64,000 bases of DNA from Pseudomonas putida (GCF_001636055.1 NZ_CP011789.1:2976001-3040000); one strand, 5' to 3'; shown: positions 1-9,126, counted from the stretch's first letter. Made by a program: numbers and translations. Notes: generated by a model not told the origin, from the letters alone.

Positions 1-1
1 G

Positions 2-958
2 CCGGTGTTCGATACGCTGCACCAGGCCCGTGATTTTTTCACCGAGCAGCGCCAGCGCCTGAGTCAGGCATTGGCGGGCGAGGGCGTCGGCTTCTACGGC
101 GCGGGGAGCCACCCCAGTGCCCAATGGCTGCGCCAGCTCCCGCGGGAAACCCCCCACTACCGCCAGCTGTTCGACGATTATCGGCTGGTGGCCCGGCGCA
201 GCCTGTTGAACGGCCTGCACGTGCACGTCGGCGTGCCGCAGGGCGTCGATCGCATGCAGGTGATCAACCGGGTGCTGTACTGGTTACCCCTGCTGCTGAC
301 ACTCAGCACCTCCTCCGCGTACTGGGGCGGACAGGACACCGGCTACATGAGCTACCGACGCGTGTTGTGCGGGGAGTGGCCGCACATGGGGCTGCCCGAA
401 CCGCTACCGGACTGGCGCGCCTACGAGCGTTACCGGGCGCTGCTGCAACGCACTGGCAGCCTGGCCGAGGATGGTGACTTCTGGTGGGCGATCAGGCCCT
501 CGCGGCGGTTTCCGACAGTCGAACTGCGCATCTGCGATGGCTGCCCCCGGCTGGACGATGCCTTGGCCATCGCCGCGCTGTTTCGCCATCTCGTCGAGCA
601 TGCAGTGCAGCGCAACGACGCTATCGCCAGTCGTGAAATGCGCTGGATCACCCACGAAAACTATTGGCGCGCCCTGCGTGAGGGCCGTCGGGGCACGTTC
701 ATCGGCGTTCACGACCAACAGGCGGTGAACGCCGAAGGCTGGCTGACACAACTGCAGATGCAATGTCCGCCCGACACCGCCGACGCTGACCGCGCCTTCA
801 TGCACGCCCGGCGCATCCTGCGCGACGGGACCAGTGCCGACCACCAGCGTGACACCTATGCGCTGGCCCGCGAGCAGGGCCTGAATGACCGACAGGCGAT
901 GCGCAATGTGGTGAAACAGGTGATGGAGCACCAGTTGTCGGTGCCCGGGATGGGTTGA
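2..958 (+). CDS. YbdK-type carboxylate-amine ligase (GCS2 family), 5' end cut by window
   Basis: The protein matches the C-terminal part of the glutamate-cysteine ligase 2 (YbdK) family, ATP-dependent enzymes that join a carboxylate to an amine. A conserved stretch around LHVHVGVP (near residue 72 of the visible part) and [10 protein letters not shown] (near residue 170) fits the family fold. The family is usually about 370 residues; only about 318 are visible and the frame is open to the left edge, so the true start lies outside the window. The GTG at base 5 is therefore not a reliable start. The physiological substrate is unknown. An SDR follows 83 bp downstream in the same direction. Confidence 0.85.
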   Translation, partial: PVFDTLHQARDFFTEQRQRLSQALAGEGVGFYGAGSHPSAQWLRQLPRETPHYRQLFDDYRLVARRSLLNGLHVHVGVPQGVDRMQVINRVLYWLPLLLTLSTSSAYWGGQDTGYMSYRRVLCGEWPHMGLPEPLPDWRAYERYRALLQRTGSLAEDGDFWWAIRPSRRFPTVELRICDGCPRLDDALAIAALFRHLVEHAVQRNDAIASREMRWITHENYWRALREGRRGTFIGVHDQQAVNAEGWLTQLQMQCPPDTADADRAFMHARRILRDGTSADHQRDTYALAREQGLNDRQAMRNVVKQVMEHQLSVPGMG

Positions 959-1041
959 GTAAACCATCCGCAGATCGTTTGCCTCGAACGCAGTGTGATT
1001 CGCGATCAGGCAACCCAGCCAAACCAGAAGGAGTCCAACCC

Positions 1042-1947
1042 ATGCCCAGCAAGCCCCAGGATCAATTCACCCTGCAAAATCCCCTGACCCAATACCCACA
1101 TCCGCCTTTTCCGGCCCAGGGCCAAGCCGCCCCAGGCCTGGATGCGCACATGCAGCCCAAGCCCGACCACGGTGAAACCACTTACAAGGGTTTCGGGCGC
1201 CTGGCCGGACGTCGCGCGCTGATCACTGGCGCCGACTCGGGTATCGGACGCGCCGTGGCCATCGCCTTCGCCCGCGAGGGTGCCGACATTGCGCTCAACT
1301 ACCTGCCCACGGAGGAGCGAGATGCCCGTGAAGTGGTCCAGCTGATCGAGCGCGAAGGCCGCAAGGCCGTGGCGCTTCCCGGTGATCTCAAGGACCCGCG
1401 CTTCTGTAGCCAGTTGGTGGACCAGGCCCACGAACAGCTCGGCGGCCTGGATATCCTGGTCAACGTGGCCGGCAAGCAGGAGGCGCGCAAGGACATCGGC
1501 CAGATCACCCATGAGCAGTTCGATCACACCCTCAAGACCAACGTCTACGCCTTGTTCTGGCTGTGCCAGGCAGCAGTGCCGCTGATGCCGGCCGGAGCGA
1601 CCATCATCAACACCGCCTCGATCCAGTCGTACCAGCCCTCGGCGACGCTGCTGGACTACGCCACCACCAAGGCGGCCATCGTGGCCTTCACCAAGGCGCT
1701 GGCCAAGCAGGTGATCGAGCGCGGCATCCGCGTCAACGCGGTGGCCCCAGGCCCGATCTGGACCGTGCTGCAGCCCAGTGGCGGCCAACCACCGGAAAAG
1801 ATCCCCGACTTCGGTGGGCATACCCCGATGAAACGCCCGGGCCAGCCCGCCGAGTGCGCCCCGTTGTACGTACTGCTTGCCAGCCAGGAGTCGAGCTATA
1901 TCACCGGTGAGGTGTTCGGCGTCACCGGCGGCGATCCACTGCCATAG
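1042..1947 (+). CDS. SDR-family oxidoreductase (YhdF/YghA-like)
   Basis: A classical short-chain dehydrogenase of 301 residues. It has an N-terminal extension of about 55 residues rich in Pro and Gln, then the NAD(P)-binding glycine motif in [10 protein letters not shown] and the catalytic YATTK. The extended type is common among bacterial stress-associated SDRs, often annotated as glucose-1-dehydrogenase-like; the substrate cannot be read from sequence. ATG 1042 was chosen because AGAAGGAG lies at 1026-1033, while the longer frame back to 955 has no comparable ribosome site. A close relative of the same architecture lies at 40611-41468 on the - strand. Confidence 0.88.
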   Translation: MPSKPQDQFTLQNPLTQYPHPPFPAQGQAAPGLDAHMQPKPDHGETTYKGFGRLAGRRALITGADSGIGRAVAIAFAREGADIALNYLPTEERDAREVVQLIEREGRKAVALPGDLKDPRFCSQLVDQAHEQLGGLDILVNVAGKQEARKDIGQITHEQFDHTLKTNVYALFWLCQAAVPLMPAGATIINTASIQSYQPSATLLDYATTKAAIVAFTKALAKQVIERGIRVNAVAPGPIWTVLQPSGGQPPEKIPDFGGHTPMKRPGQPAECAPLYVLLASQESSYITGEVFGVTGGDPLP

Positions 1948-2027
1948 GGCAACGTCGAGTAAACCTTGGCCGCGCCGCGCAGTCAGTCATTGTAAGAGGC
2001 CCTTCATGCGGGCCAGGGAGGTGGCTG

Positions 2028-2165
2028 ATGAAACTCGTCTGCCTGCTGCGTGGCTGCCAGTGGCGCAGCCTGTTGATCCGTGAAATCGCCGGGCTTGACT
2101 GCCAGTGCTGCGAACGCTGCGGCGCGCTGCGCTACAGCCAGCCCGGCCAACCATTCGATGCGTAG
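2028..2165 (+). CDS. small cysteine-rich protein, 45 aa
   Basis: A short open frame with a good ribosome site (AGGGAGG at 2015-2021). The product begins MKLVCLLRGC and carries a C-x-C-C-x-x-C arrangement near its end, for six cysteines in 45 residues. That pattern suggests metal binding or a structural zinc site, but no function is known to me. It lies 80 bp after the SDR and 9 bp before the Ku gene, so it is probably co-transcribed with Ku. It is too short for usual ORF cut-offs. Confidence 0.6.
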   Translation: MKLVCLLRGCQWRSLLIREIAGLDCQCCERCGALRYSQPGQPFDA

Positions 2166-2174
2166 GAACCGACC

Positions 2175-3011
2175 ATGGCCCGGGCAATCTGGAAAGGCGC
2201 GATCAGCTTCGGCCTCGTGCATATCCCTGTCTCTCTCAATACCGCCGTGCGCACCGAGCGCGTGGATTTCGACTGGCTCGACAAGCGCAGCATGGAGCCG
2301 GTGGGCTACAAGCGGGTAAACAAGGTGACTGGCAAGGAGATCGACAAGGAACACATCGTCAAAGGTGTGGAGTACGAGAAGGGCCGCTATGTGGTGATCA
2401 GCGAAGAGGAGATTCGCAAGGCGCGGCCCGAGGCGACCCAGACCATCGATATTTTTTCCTTCGTCGACGCCGGTGAGATCCCGCTGCAACAGTTCGACAC
2501 GCCTTACTACCTGAGCCCCGACCGTCGTGGCGGCAAGGTCTATGCCTTGTTGCGCGAGACCTTGCACAGCACCGGCAAGGTGGCCTTGGCCACCGTGGTG
2601 CTGCACACCCGCCAGCACCTGGCGTTGTTGCGCCCGCTGGAGGATGCGCTGGTGCTGATTACCCTGCGCTGGCCCGAGGAAGTCCGTGGCCTGGAGTCGC
2701 TGGAGCTGGACAAGAGCGTGACCGACACCAAGATCGACAAGCGCGAACTGGACATGGCCAAGAAACTGGTGGAGGACATGAGTGGGCCATGGAAGCCAGA
2801 CGAGTACCACGACGCGTTCCGCCAGACCATCCTCGACCTGGTTGAAGAGAAGGCCAGCAAAGGCAAGATCGCGACGGTGGACAAAGGTGAGGGGACAACG
2901 GCGGAGAAGGGCGCCGACATCATCGACCTCACCGAGCTGCTCAAGCGCAGCCTTGGCGGCAAGACCAAGGCGAAGAAGCCGGCGAGCAAGCGACCGCGCA
3001 AGGCGTCCTAG
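2175..3011 (+). CDS. ku: Ku-family DNA end-binding protein (NHEJ)
   Basis: A 278-residue bacterial Ku, the homodimeric ring that binds double-strand ends and recruits LigD. The start MARAIWKGAISFGLV is the family signature. The last 30 residues are Lys/Arg-rich (KAKKPASKRPRK), as in many proteobacterial Ku proteins, where the basic tail supports DNA and LigD contacts. ATG 2175 follows the 45-aa gene by 9 bp. The matching ligase is at 5638-8109 on the opposite strand, separated by four other genes. The gene converges with the glycosyltransferase gene, whose stop is only 14 bp away. Confidence 0.95.
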   Translation: MARAIWKGAISFGLVHIPVSLNTAVRTERVDFDWLDKRSMEPVGYKRVNKVTGKEIDKEHIVKGVEYEKGRYVVISEEEIRKARPEATQTIDIFSFVDAGEIPLQQFDTPYYLSPDRRGGKVYALLRETLHSTGKVALATVVLHTRQHLALLRPLEDALVLITLRWPEEVRGLESLELDKSVTDTKIDKRELDMAKKLVEDMSGPWKPDEYHDAFRQTILDLVEEKASKGKIATVDKGEGTTAEKGADIIDLTELLKRSLGGKTKAKKPASKRPRKAS

Positions 3012-3025
3012 GGCGGGAGCGCACC

Positions 3026-3688
3026 CTACCGCACCAGTCCCTCCAGAGCGCTCAGGTAATCGCCGAAGCCTTGGCGAGCCCGGCTGTCCCGCCGACTGCT
3101 GGTGGCCACGCTGTGCGCTGCGGTCCAGACGATCTGCGCGCCGTTGGCCTCCAAGGCCAGCACCAGTTGCACATCTTCATCGGCTGGCAATGGTTGGAAT
3201 CCGCCGGCGCGTTCATAGGCCTTGGCACACACGCCCAGGTTCGCTCCATGGATGTGCCGGTGCCCGTCCCGAGCCTGGTAACGGCTGCGGTATAGCTGGC
3301 GCAGCGCGGCGTTCTGCCAAGGCTGCCAGCGCTCGATGTGCACGGTGCCGCAGACTGCGTCGGCGTGCCATTGCAACTGCGACACCAGCCAGTGCTCGGG
3401 CACGCGACTGTCGGCGTCGGTAAAGGCCAGCCACTGCGCACCGCGCTCGATCATCCACTCGGCGCCCACGCGCCGGGCAATGCCGACGTTGCCGGCCTGC
3501 AGTTCCAGGGTGTGCACGCCATGACGGCGGGCGATGCGTGCGCTGGCGTCGATGCAGCGATCGAGCACCACCAGCACCTCGACCACCAGGCCCGCCGCCT
3601 CGGCCCGTGCCACCGCCCGCTTGACGGCGCGCAGGCAGTGTCCGAGGCGGCGGGCTTCGTTGTGAGCGGGAATGATGACGGCGATCAT
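3026..3688 (-). CDS. family 2 glycosyltransferase
   Basis: A 220-residue GT-A glycosyltransferase. MIAVIIPAHNEARRL at the N-terminus is the nucleotide-sugar binding start of the family, and FTDADSRVP near residue 88 supplies the DxD metal site. ATG 3688 overlaps the stop of the upstream methyltransferase by 4 bp (ATGA), which argues for this start over an upstream one and for translational coupling. No transmembrane segment is evident, so it probably acts in the cytosol. Acceptor and product are unknown. Genes of this type recur beside acyl-CoA dehydrogenase-like and methyltransferase genes in pseudomonads. Confidence 0.85.
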   Translation of the reverse strand: MIAVIIPAHNEARRLGHCLRAVKRAVARAEAAGLVVEVLVVLDRCIDASARIARRHGVHTLELQAGNVGIARRVGAEWMIERGAQWLAFTDADSRVPEHWLVSQLQWHADAVCGTVHIERWQPWQNAALRQLYRSRYQARDGHRHIHGANLGVCAKAYERAGGFQPLPADEDVQLVLALEANGAQIVWTAAHSVATSSRRDSRARQGFGDYLSALEGLVR

Positions 3689-4284
3689 AGGCAGGTCTCG
3701 TCCAGGTCCACGACGCTGGGTTGGCACGACCAGTATTCGAGCAGGAAATCCGCCTCCTCGTGGCGTAACAGCGGGTACAGCGGCAGATGTCGGGCAAGCA
3801 GGGCGTGGACCTCACGGCCATCCTGGGGGCAACCGGCGATGGGATGGCGCCAGTGGCATACCAGCAGGCCGCCGTCGTAGGTCAGGCTGGCCACCGATTG
3901 TTCGATCACCTGCAGCCAGTCGGTGGGATCGAGGTAGTAGCCGATTTCGCTGAGCACGATCAAGTCGAACTGTCCGCCGGGCCAGTCGCCCGGCAGGTGC
4001 CCCTGCTCGACGCGGGCGTGGCTTACGCCCGCCAGTCGCTGGCGGGCCAGGGCCACGGCGGTGGCGTCGATGTCCTGGCACAGCAGGTCGGCGCAGCGCT
4101 CGGCCAGCAGCACACTGAGCTCGCCGTTGGCACACGCCGGCTCGAACACGCGCTCGTAGCACTGGCGAGGCAGGCTGGCCAGGGTGAGGTCGCGTTTGCG
4201 CCGTTCGTACCAGCGGGTACGAAAGGCCCATGGATCATCGTTGCTGGCATACAGGTCGGCGAAATACTGCGCATCGAGGCTCAT
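3685..4284 (-). CDS. class I SAM-dependent methyltransferase (NodS-like)
   Basis: A 199-residue methyltransferase that starts MSLDAQYFADLYASNDDPW. The DDPW with a following WYERRK is typical of the NodS-like group. The SAM-binding region is VFEPACANGELS (near residue 45), followed by an acidic DIDATAV and LIVLSEIGYYL. It sits between the acyl-CoA dehydrogenase-like gene (68 bp upstream) and the glycosyltransferase (4-bp overlap downstream), so the three probably act on one product, perhaps a modified sugar or lipid. The much longer frame to 4617 is an artefact of high GC. Confidence 0.85.
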   Translation of the reverse strand: MSLDAQYFADLYASNDDPWAFRTRWYERRKRDLTLASLPRQCYERVFEPACANGELSVLLAERCADLLCQDIDATAVALARQRLAGVSHARVEQGHLPGDWPGGQFDLIVLSEIGYYLDPTDWLQVIEQSVASLTYDGGLLVCHWRHPIAGCPQDGREVHALLARHLPLYPLLRHEEADFLLEYWSCQPSVVDLDETCL

Positions 4285-4352
4285 GGTGACTCCATTGAGG
4301 GCGAGACCGGTTCCAAAGGTTGCAGCCGGTGGTCGGCTGAGGCAGATGCTGG

Positions 4353-5393
4353 TCAAAGTTGCCATGCCCCTGCCGGCATGCCGGTCAGTTGCTGGCCCAA
4401 TTCGGCGAGGTCGCGCTCCGCGTGACTTTGACGCAGGTACACCGGCAGGTCGGCGCTGAGCCGGGCGAAATGGCTGCTGCGGCAGAACGGTGTGGCGCCC
4501 AGCGCTCGGCCGACATGCCGAATGACTTGCTCGACCGCCTGCTCCACCTGGGCGCGGGTGCGGCGCACCTGGAAACTGGCATCGTCCTGAGGGTGCCGGT
4601 CGATCCAGGCGGCGCATTCGCGCAGGGCGGCGCGGGCCCCGAACAAGGCGGCATCGACCGCGCCCAGGTGGGCGTCGGCGTGCGGGTCGGGCCGGGGTTT
4701 GGCGCAGTGTTCGCGCAGGTAGGCCGCGAGGGCTTCGGCCGCGCCATACCAGCAGGCGGCGATGCCAGCGCCGCCTTGCCAGAATCCCGGGCGGGACAGG
4801 TATTGGCCGGGAGCGCCGATCGCCAGGCCCGGCGAATCATCGAATGCGAGGGTGACACTGGCGGTGGTGGCCATGCCCACGGCCTGCCAGTGCTCGGCCT
4901 GAATGCGCTGGCTGGGATGGGACAGCTCGATGGCCACCAATTGCGGATGCTCGCCTTCCCAGGCGGTGACCAGCGCGCGATCGATCTGCAACGCCCCCGA
5001 ACACCAGGCTTTGCAGCCTTGCAGCCGGACTTGATCGCCGTCGCGGGCGACGATGCGGGTGCGTGCATCCGGTGGCTCGGCGGCCCACACGCCCCAGATC
5101 CCGTCGCCGGCGTGGTGCTCGGCGGCGCATTCGCTGAGGATTGCCAGGGCGTCCGTGTGGCCCTCGTAGAGCTTGGCCAGGGTCAGGTCGCAACCGGCGA
5201 CCCGCGCCAGGGTCCTCCAGCGCTCCAGGGTGCGGCCCTGGCCAGGCCGTGGCAGTCGGTCGAGATGATCGGCCTGCAGCAGGTGCAGCAGCTCTGGCAA
5301 CTGGGTGTCGAGGTCGATGGCCTGCGCTCGCGCGCTGAAAGGGCGCAACAGGTGATCGAGGCGCTCCAGGTCGAAGTCATGGGCGATGCTCAT
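4353..5393 (-). CDS. acyl-CoA dehydrogenase-like protein
   Basis: A 346-residue protein with the layout of an acyl-CoA dehydrogenase: a helical N-terminal part, a middle beta domain with GIWGVWAAEPPDA, and a C-terminal helical bundle. Usual dehydrogenases are about 380 residues, and I see no clear catalytic Glu, so activity is uncertain. ATG 5393 overlaps the stop of the small membrane gene by 4 bp. It heads a set with a methyltransferase and glycosyltransferase. In related clusters known to me a PIG-L (LmbE) deacetylase gene often sits between the first two; here it is missing. Confidence 0.75.
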   Translation of the reverse strand: MSIAHDFDLERLDHLLRPFSARAQAIDLDTQLPELLHLLQADHLDRLPRPGQGRTLERWRTLARVAGCDLTLAKLYEGHTDALAILSECAAEHHAGDGIWGVWAAEPPDARTRIVARDGDQVRLQGCKAWCSGALQIDRALVTAWEGEHPQLVAIELSHPSQRIQAEHWQAVGMATTASVTLAFDDSPGLAIGAPGQYLSRPGFWQGGAGIAACWYGAAEALAAYLREHCAKPRPDPHADAHLGAVDAALFGARAALRECAAWIDRHPQDDASFQVRRTRAQVEQAVEQVIRHVGRALGATPFCRSSHFARLSADLPVYLRQSHAERDLAELGQQLTGMPAGAWQL

Positions 5394-5638
5394 GGGCTTG
5401 GCGCTCCTTGGGTGTTCTTCTTCCAGCCACGCAGGTTCATGATGCACAGGCAGAACTGCAGGACGATCAGTGCCCAGGCTTGTACCTGCCAGCCCCAGAC
5501 CACCCACAGTACATTGCTGGCGATGAAGCAGCAGAAACCGATGCGTCTGCGTCGCGGGCGGCGCGAGCCGATGCACCATGCCGCCGCGATGGTCAGCAGC
5601 ATGGCGGGCCATTGCAGCAGATCCAGCATTCGCTCCAT
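5390..5638 (-). CDS. small inner-membrane protein, 82 aa
   Basis: A predicted membrane protein with about three hydrophobic segments (WPAMLLTIAAAWCIG, IGFCCFIASNVLWVVWGW, ALIVLQFCLCIMNLRG). It ends NLRGWKKN followed by a short polar tail. The segment pattern recalls half of a PnuC-like fold, but this is only a resemblance. The start ATG shares one base with the LigD stop (TGATG), and its own stop overlaps the next ATG by 4 bp. It is thus embedded in one polycistronic unit from LigD to the glycosyltransferase. Confidence 0.7.
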   Translation of the reverse strand: MERMLDLLQWPAMLLTIAAAWCIGSRRPRRRRIGFCCFIASNVLWVVWGWQVQAWALIVLQFCLCIMNLRGWKKNTQGAPSP

Positions 5639-8109
5639 CAATCGATCCCCAGTTGCTTGCGCATACGCGCGGTGATCGATTGGCGGGTGCTGGCCATCTC
5701 GGACCAAGGGTCCTCGACCTGCGCAAGTCGCTCGTGCAGATTGCCGATGTTCCATTGATCGGCGCCTTTGAGCTGGCTCAGCTCTTCGCGCCAGATCGGC
5801 ACCGAAACCGGCAGGCCTTCACGAGCACGCAGCGAATAGGCCGCCACGGTGGTCGCGCCCTTGCCGTTGCGCAGGTAGTCGATGAAGATCCGCCCGACGC
5901 GGTTCTTCGGGCCGGAAACCGCGCTGAGGCGATCAGGGAACAGCCCGGCCATGTGCTCGACCAAGGCATGGCTGAAGTCCTTCACCTCGTCCCAGCCAGC
6001 ACGCCGGGTCAGCGGCACGACCAGGTGCATCCCCTTGCCGCCGCTGGTCTTGAGAAAGACCTTCAGGCCCAGTTCATCGAGCAGGGTCAGGGTCAGTTGG
6101 GTGGCCTCGAGCATGGCTTTCCAGGGCAGCGCGGGATCAGGGTCCAGGTCGAGCACGAAGCGGTCGGGCTTGTCGAAGTCCTTGTTGGTGGCGTTCCAGG
6201 TGTGCAGTTCGAGGGTATTCATCTGTACCGCGCCTAACAGGCTGTCGGCGCGGTTGAGTACCATGGCCGCCTGGCCGGCCTGGGCCTTGCTGTAGCTGAG
6301 CACCTTGGGAATATGCAGCTGGCCGGCATTCTTCTGGAAGAACAGCTCGCCAGCCAGGCCATCCGGTGCCCGGACCAGGGCGACGGGCCGATCCTTGAGC
6401 TGTGGCAGCAGCCAGTCGGCGACCTGCGCGTAGTACTCGGCGACCTGGCGCTTGGTTGCACCGATGGTTGCGTCGACCACGCGGTCCGGGTGGGTCAGGC
6501 GCAGGGTGTCCAGGCCCTCGGGTTGTGGCTGTGCTGCGCGCTTGGCGGGCATCGCTTTCTCCAGATCGATGGCGGTGGCGGGCTTGTCGTCGCGCAGGCC
6601 GTGGAACACCGCGTGGCGCACGATGCCTTCGCGGGTCATCTGGGCATAGGCCACTTCTGCCAGCAGGTGCGGCTTGAGCCAGTGCACCCCGCGGGCTTCG
6701 GCGCCGGTGGGGGGGCTGGGCAACGGCGCTTTGGCGACCCGCAGCGGCTTCAGGCGGGCGAGGATGCTGTCCAGGGTGGCGGCGCTGAAGCCGGTGCCGA
6801 CTTTGCCGGCGTAGCGCAGCTGACCGCTATCGTGGTCATGCAGGGCCAGCAGCAGGGCGCCGAAACCCTGGCGGCTGCCTTTGGGGTCGGTGTAGCCGAC
6901 GATCACGAATTCCTGGCGCTGCTTGCACTTGAGCTTGATCCAGTCGCTGCTGCGTCGCCCCACGTAGGGGCTGTCGGCGCGCTTGCCGATCAGGCCCTCC
7001 AGCTCCAGCCGGCAGGCGCTGTCGAGCAGCGAGTCGACCGGTTCCTCGAAGTCTGCGGAGTACCTGAGCACCGGCGATGCGTTGTCTTCCAGCAGCCGGG
7101 CCAAGGTGTCCCGACGCGCCTTCAGCGGTAGTTCGCGCAGGTCTTCGCGCCCCAGCCAGGGCAGGTCGAACAGGTAATAGGTGATGCGTTCGTCGTGCTC
7201 GGTGTCGAAGGCATTCTGCAACGCCTGGAAATCGGCGACGCCGTTGTCATCGACCACCACCATTTCGCCATCCAGCCACGCAGCGTCGAGCCCGAGCGCC
7301 TTGAGCGCCTCGACCTGACGGGGCATCTTCGCACTCCAGTCGTGGCCATTGCGGGTGAACAGGCGTACGTCGTCACCGTCGATGCGCGCCAGGATGCGGT
7401 AGCCATCGAACTTGACTTCATAGCGCCAGTCGCCGCTGGGCGGGGAGTCGACCAAGGTGGCCAGTTGCGGCTGGAGCTTGTCGGGCAGGGCTTTGGCGCG
7501 GGCCTTGTGCTTGCGCGGGGTAGCGGAGGTTGTCTTGGCCGGACGCCTTGGCGGCAGGCTGCGCTCGCTGAGGACGCTGTCCGGCAGGGCTTCGACGATG
7601 CTGTAGTCGACCTCGCTGCGCGCCTGCCCGTCATTTGACTTGACCAGCATCCATTGTTCCTTCTTGCCGGCCAGTTGGGTGCGGAACAGGTTCCAGACCC
7701 CCGACAGCTTCTCGCCCTGCAGGCGAAAGCGCAGCTTGCCTTTGGCATAGGCTTGATGCGGATCGCCTTCGGGCTCCCAGATACCCCGGTCCCAGACGAT
7801 CACATCGCCAGCGCCGTAGTGACCCTCCGGGATGTGCCCTTCGAAGTTGGCATAGTCCAGCGGGTGGTCCTCGACATGCACCGCCAGGCGCCGGACCTTC
7901 GGATCGAGGGAGGGCCCCTTGGGGATCGCCCAGCTTTTCAAGGTGCCGTCGAGTTCCAGGCGGAAGTCGTAGTGCAAGTGGCTGGCGTCGTGTTTCTGAA
8001 TGCAGTACTGCAGCGCGTGGCCCGACCGTGTTCTGGCGTGTTTGCCCACCGGTTCGGATGTGGCGTTGAAGTCGCGCTTGCGATGGTACTCCTGCAGGGG
8101 CTTGGCCAT
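5638..8109 (-). CDS. ligD: multifunctional DNA ligase D (PE-LIG-POL)
   Basis: An 823-residue NHEJ ligase D with the Pseudomonas domain order. The N-terminal phosphoesterase contains HDASHLHYDFRLE (near 40-52) and EGHYGAGDV. The ATP-dependent ligase domain has the adenylation motif EVKFDGYR (near 230) and DGEMVVV. The C-terminal archaeo-eukaryotic primase/polymerase domain has FVLDLDPDP with its catalytic acidic pair and TSGGKGMH. It would act with Ku (2175-3011) to process and seal breaks, mainly in stationary phase or under stress. ATG 8109 is the first plausible start. It diverges from the stress gene at 8265 across about 155 bp. Confidence 0.96.
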   Translation of the reverse strand: MAKPLQEYHRKRDFNATSEPVGKHARTRSGHALQYCIQKHDASHLHYDFRLELDGTLKSWAIPKGPSLDPKVRRLAVHVEDHPLDYANFEGHIPEGHYGAGDVIVWDRGIWEPEGDPHQAYAKGKLRFRLQGEKLSGVWNLFRTQLAGKKEQWMLVKSNDGQARSEVDYSIVEALPDSVLSERSLPPRRPAKTTSATPRKHKARAKALPDKLQPQLATLVDSPPSGDWRYEVKFDGYRILARIDGDDVRLFTRNGHDWSAKMPRQVEALKALGLDAAWLDGEMVVVDDNGVADFQALQNAFDTEHDERITYYLFDLPWLGREDLRELPLKARRDTLARLLEDNASPVLRYSADFEEPVDSLLDSACRLELEGLIGKRADSPYVGRRSSDWIKLKCKQRQEFVIVGYTDPKGSRQGFGALLLALHDHDSGQLRYAGKVGTGFSAATLDSILARLKPLRVAKAPLPSPPTGAEARGVHWLKPHLLAEVAYAQMTREGIVRHAVFHGLRDDKPATAIDLEKAMPAKRAAQPQPEGLDTLRLTHPDRVVDATIGATKRQVAEYYAQVADWLLPQLKDRPVALVRAPDGLAGELFFQKNAGQLHIPKVLSYSKAQAGQAAMVLNRADSLLGAVQMNTLELHTWNATNKDFDKPDRFVLDLDPDPALPWKAMLEATQLTLTLLDELGLKVFLKTSGGKGMHLVVPLTRRAGWDEVKDFSHALVEHMAGLFPDRLSAVSGPKNRVGRIFIDYLRNGKGATTVAAYSLRAREGLPVSVPIWREELSQLKGADQWNIGNLHERLAQVEDPWSEMASTRQSITARMRKQLGID

Positions 8110-8264
8110 GGCGGGCTCCGGGAGGGTTCGCGGGTCTCAAGATTGGGAGGCGGCGAGGCGGCGCGGAGTTCAAAAAAAGCGCGGGGTAGGGCGCGGCAAG
8201 AAACTCTGAATCATTTGTGTGTGCGCGGAGTCGACCGAGTGAAGCCCACAAAAGGAGAACGCTC

Positions 8265-8726
8265 ATGACCCTACCTGATGACCCAAGACCGCAGGTCGAG
8301 ATCGACGACACCGAGGACCGCATGGGAAGCGTCCACGAGCTGGATTTCAGTGAGCGTCGTGATGAACGCCAGGGGCGTGTCGGTGACGAGCGTCCGGCGC
8401 GCGAGATCGCCGAGGACTATCCACCCCGACGTGTTGCCGAAAGCGGCATGACCGGTGGCGAGGCCTTGAGCGACAGCCTGCACGAGGACAACGTCACCCT
8501 GGACGACCTGAGCCCGGACACGTTGTTCGATGAAACCGGTGCTCGCGACCCTGATGAGCCTGGTAGCGGTAGCAGACCTGCTGACCAGACCCTGCGGCAT
8601 GTGGACGCTCATGAGATCGGAGGCGGCATCGGGCTGGACGAGGCGGAGCTGGCTCGCTCGGCGCCTTTGGACGGTGAGCCGTGGACCGACGAGGTGAGCT
8701 CTGAAGATGACAGGAGAGAACCCTGA
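8265..8726 (+). CDS. acidic stress-associated protein, often labelled serine kinase/phosphatase
   Basis: A 153-residue very acidic protein with no clear fold. Conserved islands are MGSVHELDFSERRDE, EDYPPRRVAE, SGMTGGEAL and LSPDTLFDETGARDP. Relatives in Pseudomonas carry the label serine kinase/phosphatase, but I see no kinase motifs and would not infer activity. The ribosome site AAAGGAG (8250-8256) fits ATG 8265. The stop overlaps the metallothionein start (TGATG), so the two are coupled. The composition suggests an intrinsically disordered protein made under osmotic or stationary stress. Confidence 0.7.
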   Translation: MTLPDDPRPQVEIDDTEDRMGSVHELDFSERRDERQGRVGDERPAREIAEDYPPRRVAESGMTGGEALSDSLHEDNVTLDDLSPDTLFDETGARDPDEPGSGSRPADQTLRHVDAHEIGGGIGLDEAELARSAPLDGEPWTDEVSSEDDRREP

Positions 8727-8956
8727 TGAACGAGCAACGATGTTCCTGCAACCACTGTTCTTGCACCGTGGATGCCAATACCGTGGTCCAGGATGGCAAG
8801 GCTTATTGCTGCGAGGCCTGTGCTACGGGGCATCGCAATGGGGAGCCTTGTCGTATGGCGGACTGTAATTGTGGTGAGCTGACTCAGCCGAAGGATAGCT
8901 CGGTCGATAATGCGCTGGATGAAACGTTCCCGGCGAGTGATCCTATTTCGCCGTAG
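8726..8956 (+). CDS. bacterial metallothionein (SmtA/BmtA family)
   Basis: A 76-residue protein with ten cysteines in the bacterial metallothionein pattern: C-x-C-x-x-C-x-C near residues 6-13, CCEAC near 28-32, then C-RMADCNC near 42-49. The family binds zinc and cadmium in a metal-thiolate cluster in the cytosol. The C-terminal tail after residue 52 (TQPKDSSVDNALDETFPASDP) is an acidic extension found in Pseudomonas forms. The start ATG overlaps the preceding stop by one base. The long repeat array begins right after the stop. Confidence 0.92.
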   Translation: MNEQRCSCNHCSCTVDANTVVQDGKAYCCEACATGHRNGEPCRMADCNCGELTQPKDSSVDNALDETFPASDPISP

Positions 8957-9007
8957 AATTGCTTTGCGAGCGGGGTGGTTTTTACAGATGTAAGCTTATT
9001 CGTTTGC

Positions 9008-9126
9008 GAGGGTGACTATGCGTCTCCCTCGTAAATGAAAGTGCTTATGACTTTTAAAACACACACTCTGAAAGTTGAATGCTAGAGAGGTGGGTTTTTA
9101 CAGTTGTGAGCATATCCGTTTGTGAG
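9008..9126. repeat. linker repeat L1 of the array
   Basis: About 110-120 bp containing CCCTCGTAAATGAA, a tract near CAAAACACACACTCTGAAAG and TTTTTACAGTTGTGAGCATA. Near-identical linkers recur at about 9757-9864, 10442-10553 and 11863-11969, always between a B unit and the next A unit. Here the preceding B unit is absent, so the array starts with a linker. No gene is supported in it. Confidence 0.75.

Noticed and set aside
1006..1821. 271-codon - strand ORF opposite the SDR at 1042
   Set aside because: Mirror frame of a clear SDR gene, with His/Gly/Leu-rich composition typical of antisense frames.
3685..4617. Long 310-codon version of the methyltransferase
   Set aside because: The first 111 codons overlap the acyl-CoA dehydrogenase-like gene and lack family features; ATG 4284 fits the family start.
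4359..5675. 438-codon + strand ORF opposite the acyl-CoA dehydrogenase-like gene
   Set aside because: High-GC shadow of the real - strand gene; composition and lack of any family pattern argue against it.
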